Shown in pieces: positions 62,215-64,000 of a stretch of 64,000 nt of DNA. Position 1 is the first letter of the stretch. The number at the start of each line of letters is the position of its first letter. The stretch lies in contig JALPQD010000233.1 in assembly GCA_023101885.1 (NCBI GenBank), positions 1,959,501-2,023,500 of the forward strand, given 5' to 3'. This DNA is from Typhlomys cinereus. Taxonomy: Eukaryota; Chordata; Mammalia; Rodentia; Platacanthomyidae. The position numbers and the translations under genes were made by a program. The notes under the pieces were generated by a model, which was not told where the DNA came from, searched no databases, and worked only from the letters and a program-made list of their open reading frames with translations.

Positions 62215-63395
62215 ATATTATACCATATTATATTATATCTTCTAAATTCTTTTGTCTGTCACACTTGGTGATTTTATTTAGTTCTTATTAGTGTGCTTTG
62301 CCCAGAATACCCATTGAAACTTTTATCTTTCCCTTCAGACCCTACTGAGGTACCATCTTTTTCCATAGAGCCATGTGCTGGCCAAGAAGAAAGTCTTGAA
62401 CTTTGGCTGTGTCAAGGATGTGCTGTGTTCTTACACCACAATATCAGCTCATGTATATGTTTATCTCTATGTCCACATGCAGAGAGGGGGACTTCTTAAT
62501 ACTTAATAAGGAGTTCAAAGTAAGACAAGTTTTTGCAAATGCTTAATGAAATGATTATCTCGTAAGTGACACACTTATCATCAACATCACTGAGAACAGC
62601 TTGCCTTCCTAGTTCTGTGCTGAGCTGAAGGTAGTTTTGTATGTTTTCTTCCCTTTCTTTGAAATATGGGAAAGAAATTGTGGTGACTAAAGGCTGCATC
62701 ATCATCATCAAATGAGAGGGAAAGGAGTCTTTGGAGAGGAAGTTTTGCTTTATGTGCAGTCATCATGTGTAATTTGCCATCACCATCAAAAAAAGTAATA
62801 GGGCCCATAATTATTCTTGATTCCTGAGGCAAAGTAAAAGCAAATGTGATAATCTCTTGAATTTTGTTAAAAGACATAGGTGGCAGTATTTTAGTTATGC
62901 AATCTAAGTTCTCAGAGTCTGAAAACTGTGTTTCTAGCTTGGCCTCTTTGCCATCATCCTTGTGATACATGGGCTCAATTCACCACTACAGACAGGAATC
63001 TTTAATAACAACTATTTCTTTCACTTGAATGATCCGCTACTTTTTCATAGATAATCATTGCTATATAATATTATATGATCTACATTTTCCATGTCCTATG
63101 TAACTTTTTCTCAATTCTGTTTGATCTTAATGTATTCATATCCAGAAATATTTTTATTTTAATATTTTTGAAGATGAAATATGTTCAATGTAAATATTCA
63201 AATATTCGATGCAAAAGAAGTTCTTCTCTCAAGAATGTTTTTTACAGTTGCAGAATTATATTATGATATTGAAATAAAAATATTCTGTAATTGAACACAA
63301 TTAAGAAATGGAAAATGAGAAATATAGGAATGATGTAAAGATATATAGATAAAACACATCCTCAGGCTCTGGATATTAATATCTCAAAAACTTTA
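62215..63395. other. No gene seen
   Basis: A short TATTA-rich tract follows the repeat (62208-62240). The minus-strand frame at 62587-62970 (127 codons) includes a run of Asp from a CAT repeat (62697-62711) and no recognised domain. Other frames are short. Confidence 0.45.
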
Positions 63396-63404
63396 TTTTT
63401 TAAC

Positions 63405-64000
63405 ATTTTTATTATTATTTCTGCTCATACAAACTTAGTAGGTACACCAGTTCCCTCCCTTTCTCCTCCCCCCCACTCCCCTGCTCCCCCTCCCCTCACC
63501 CTTCCCTCCCTATCCCCCAGTGCCTCTCCCCCCAATCCCCGAAGAATCCTTTAATATGCATGCCAGACTCTACTCTGGGCCCTCCTCTCCGATTACTTAC
63601 AAGGACCCAGTGGCATTTCCTTGAATCCTTTCCTGTGTTCCCCTTAAGCATAGGAACATTACTGTGGCTGTCAATCCTTTGCCTCCAAGGATCTTGGTGT
63701 CTTTAGCAAATGCTAGACTTTGTGGGGTCAATAGTGTGTTGAACATTGCGCAAGGCATGCAAAGTCCAATTACGATTGCTTCGGCCCTAACTTGTGTGGA
63801 GTATCTTGCATATCATTGCTCCTCCCATCTTTGTGTTCTTACAATCTTACCGCCCCCTCTTCCGCAAATTTCCCTGAGCTTCAGGATGGGGAGAGATTAG
63901 GCTGGCCTAGATCTAAGTGGTTGATATAGAGTCTCTGATGTTCTGAATTATGGTTTGTTGATTTTCTTTTGCAGTTTTGCTGCTCCTGCAATGCCCTTCA
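63405..64000 (-). mobile_element. L1 3' end (lineage A), antisense, cut by the window edge
   Basis: Opens with T-rich DNA and 'TATTATTATTTCTGCTCATA', then the C-rich plus-strand face of the polypurine block (63455-63540). It then follows the same sequence as 22450-22950 and the reverse complement of 42000-42590. It continues past that similarity into 'ATGGTTTGTTGATTTTCTTT' and 'TGCTCCTGCAATGCCCTTCA', which also matches the 42.0 kb copy. ORF2 sequence is expected beyond the edge. Confidence 0.92.

Noticed and set aside
62587..62970. 127-codon minus-strand frame as a gene
   Set aside because: Contains a short CAT-repeat-derived Asp run and no recognisable domain.

Overview
The window is nuclear DNA from a rodent. 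It looks like an AT-rich stretch of gene desert or a very long intron. I found no intact protein-coding gene, no convincing exon and no structural RNA gene. The rodent call rests on the repeats: antisense and sense L1 pieces of rodent type, MaLR (ORR1/MT-like) LTRs, B4 SINEs, an ID+B1 composite SINE, and an ID-headed tRNA-derived SINE with a CA-rich tail. B4 together with ID_B1 points to the mouse-related clade (Myodonta). The ID-headed SINE does not match the mouse B2 I know, so a lineage outside Mus/Rattus is likely, but I cannot name the species.

Layout. 1-2.4 kb: unique AT-rich DNA. 2.4-3.7 kb: two ID-headed SINEs around an antisense L1 reverse-transcriptase fragment. 4.8-6.4 kb: a complete MaLR provirus-like element with two LTRs. 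7.1-7.6 kb: an old repeat and a SINE. 8.5-9.45 kb: repeat-free, mixed-composition DNA that could be a conserved noncoding element. 12.3-14.3 kb: a young SINE, a short direct repeat and a MaLR LTR. 14.3-20.2 kb: mostly unique. 20.2-23 kb: antisense L1 (ORF2 to 5' region) broken by a SINE and by a second L1 3' end. 24.6-25.5 kb: a MaLR LTR with some internal sequence. 28.2-30.7 kb: an L1 3' end, a B4 SINE and two further L1 3' ends.

31.0-33.1 kb is the best-resolved locus. It is a processed pseudogene of BPNT1 (3'(2'),5'-bisphosphate nucleotidase) bounded by its own target-site duplication. Two young SINEs later entered its 3' UTR in opposite orientations, each with a 15-17 bp duplication. 34.0-34.3 kb is a solo MaLR LTR. 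37.7-38.9 kb is a cluster of SINEs and an L1 3' end. 41.0-42.6 kb is an L1 insertion with the 5' inversion typical of twin priming. 43.1-43.7 kb is a large tetranucleotide microsatellite and a B4 SINE. 43.7-51.1 kb is mostly unique, with a second candidate regulatory block near 50.1-50.7 kb. 51.1-52.2 kb is a sense L1 3' end with a partly duplicated 3' UTR, then a B4 tail. 52.2-59.2 kb is mostly unique. 59.2-62.2 kb holds an older L1 3' UTR, TC/TG microsatellites, a SINE, and a 277 bp direct repeat at about 97% identity. 63.4 kb to the end is an antisense L1 3' end that runs off the window.

There is no gene system here and nothing suggests an undescribed molecular machine. What the sequence supports is a readable history of nested retrotransposition plus a few repeat-free blocks that deserve a conservation test. 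Family names come from pattern recognition; no database search was run.
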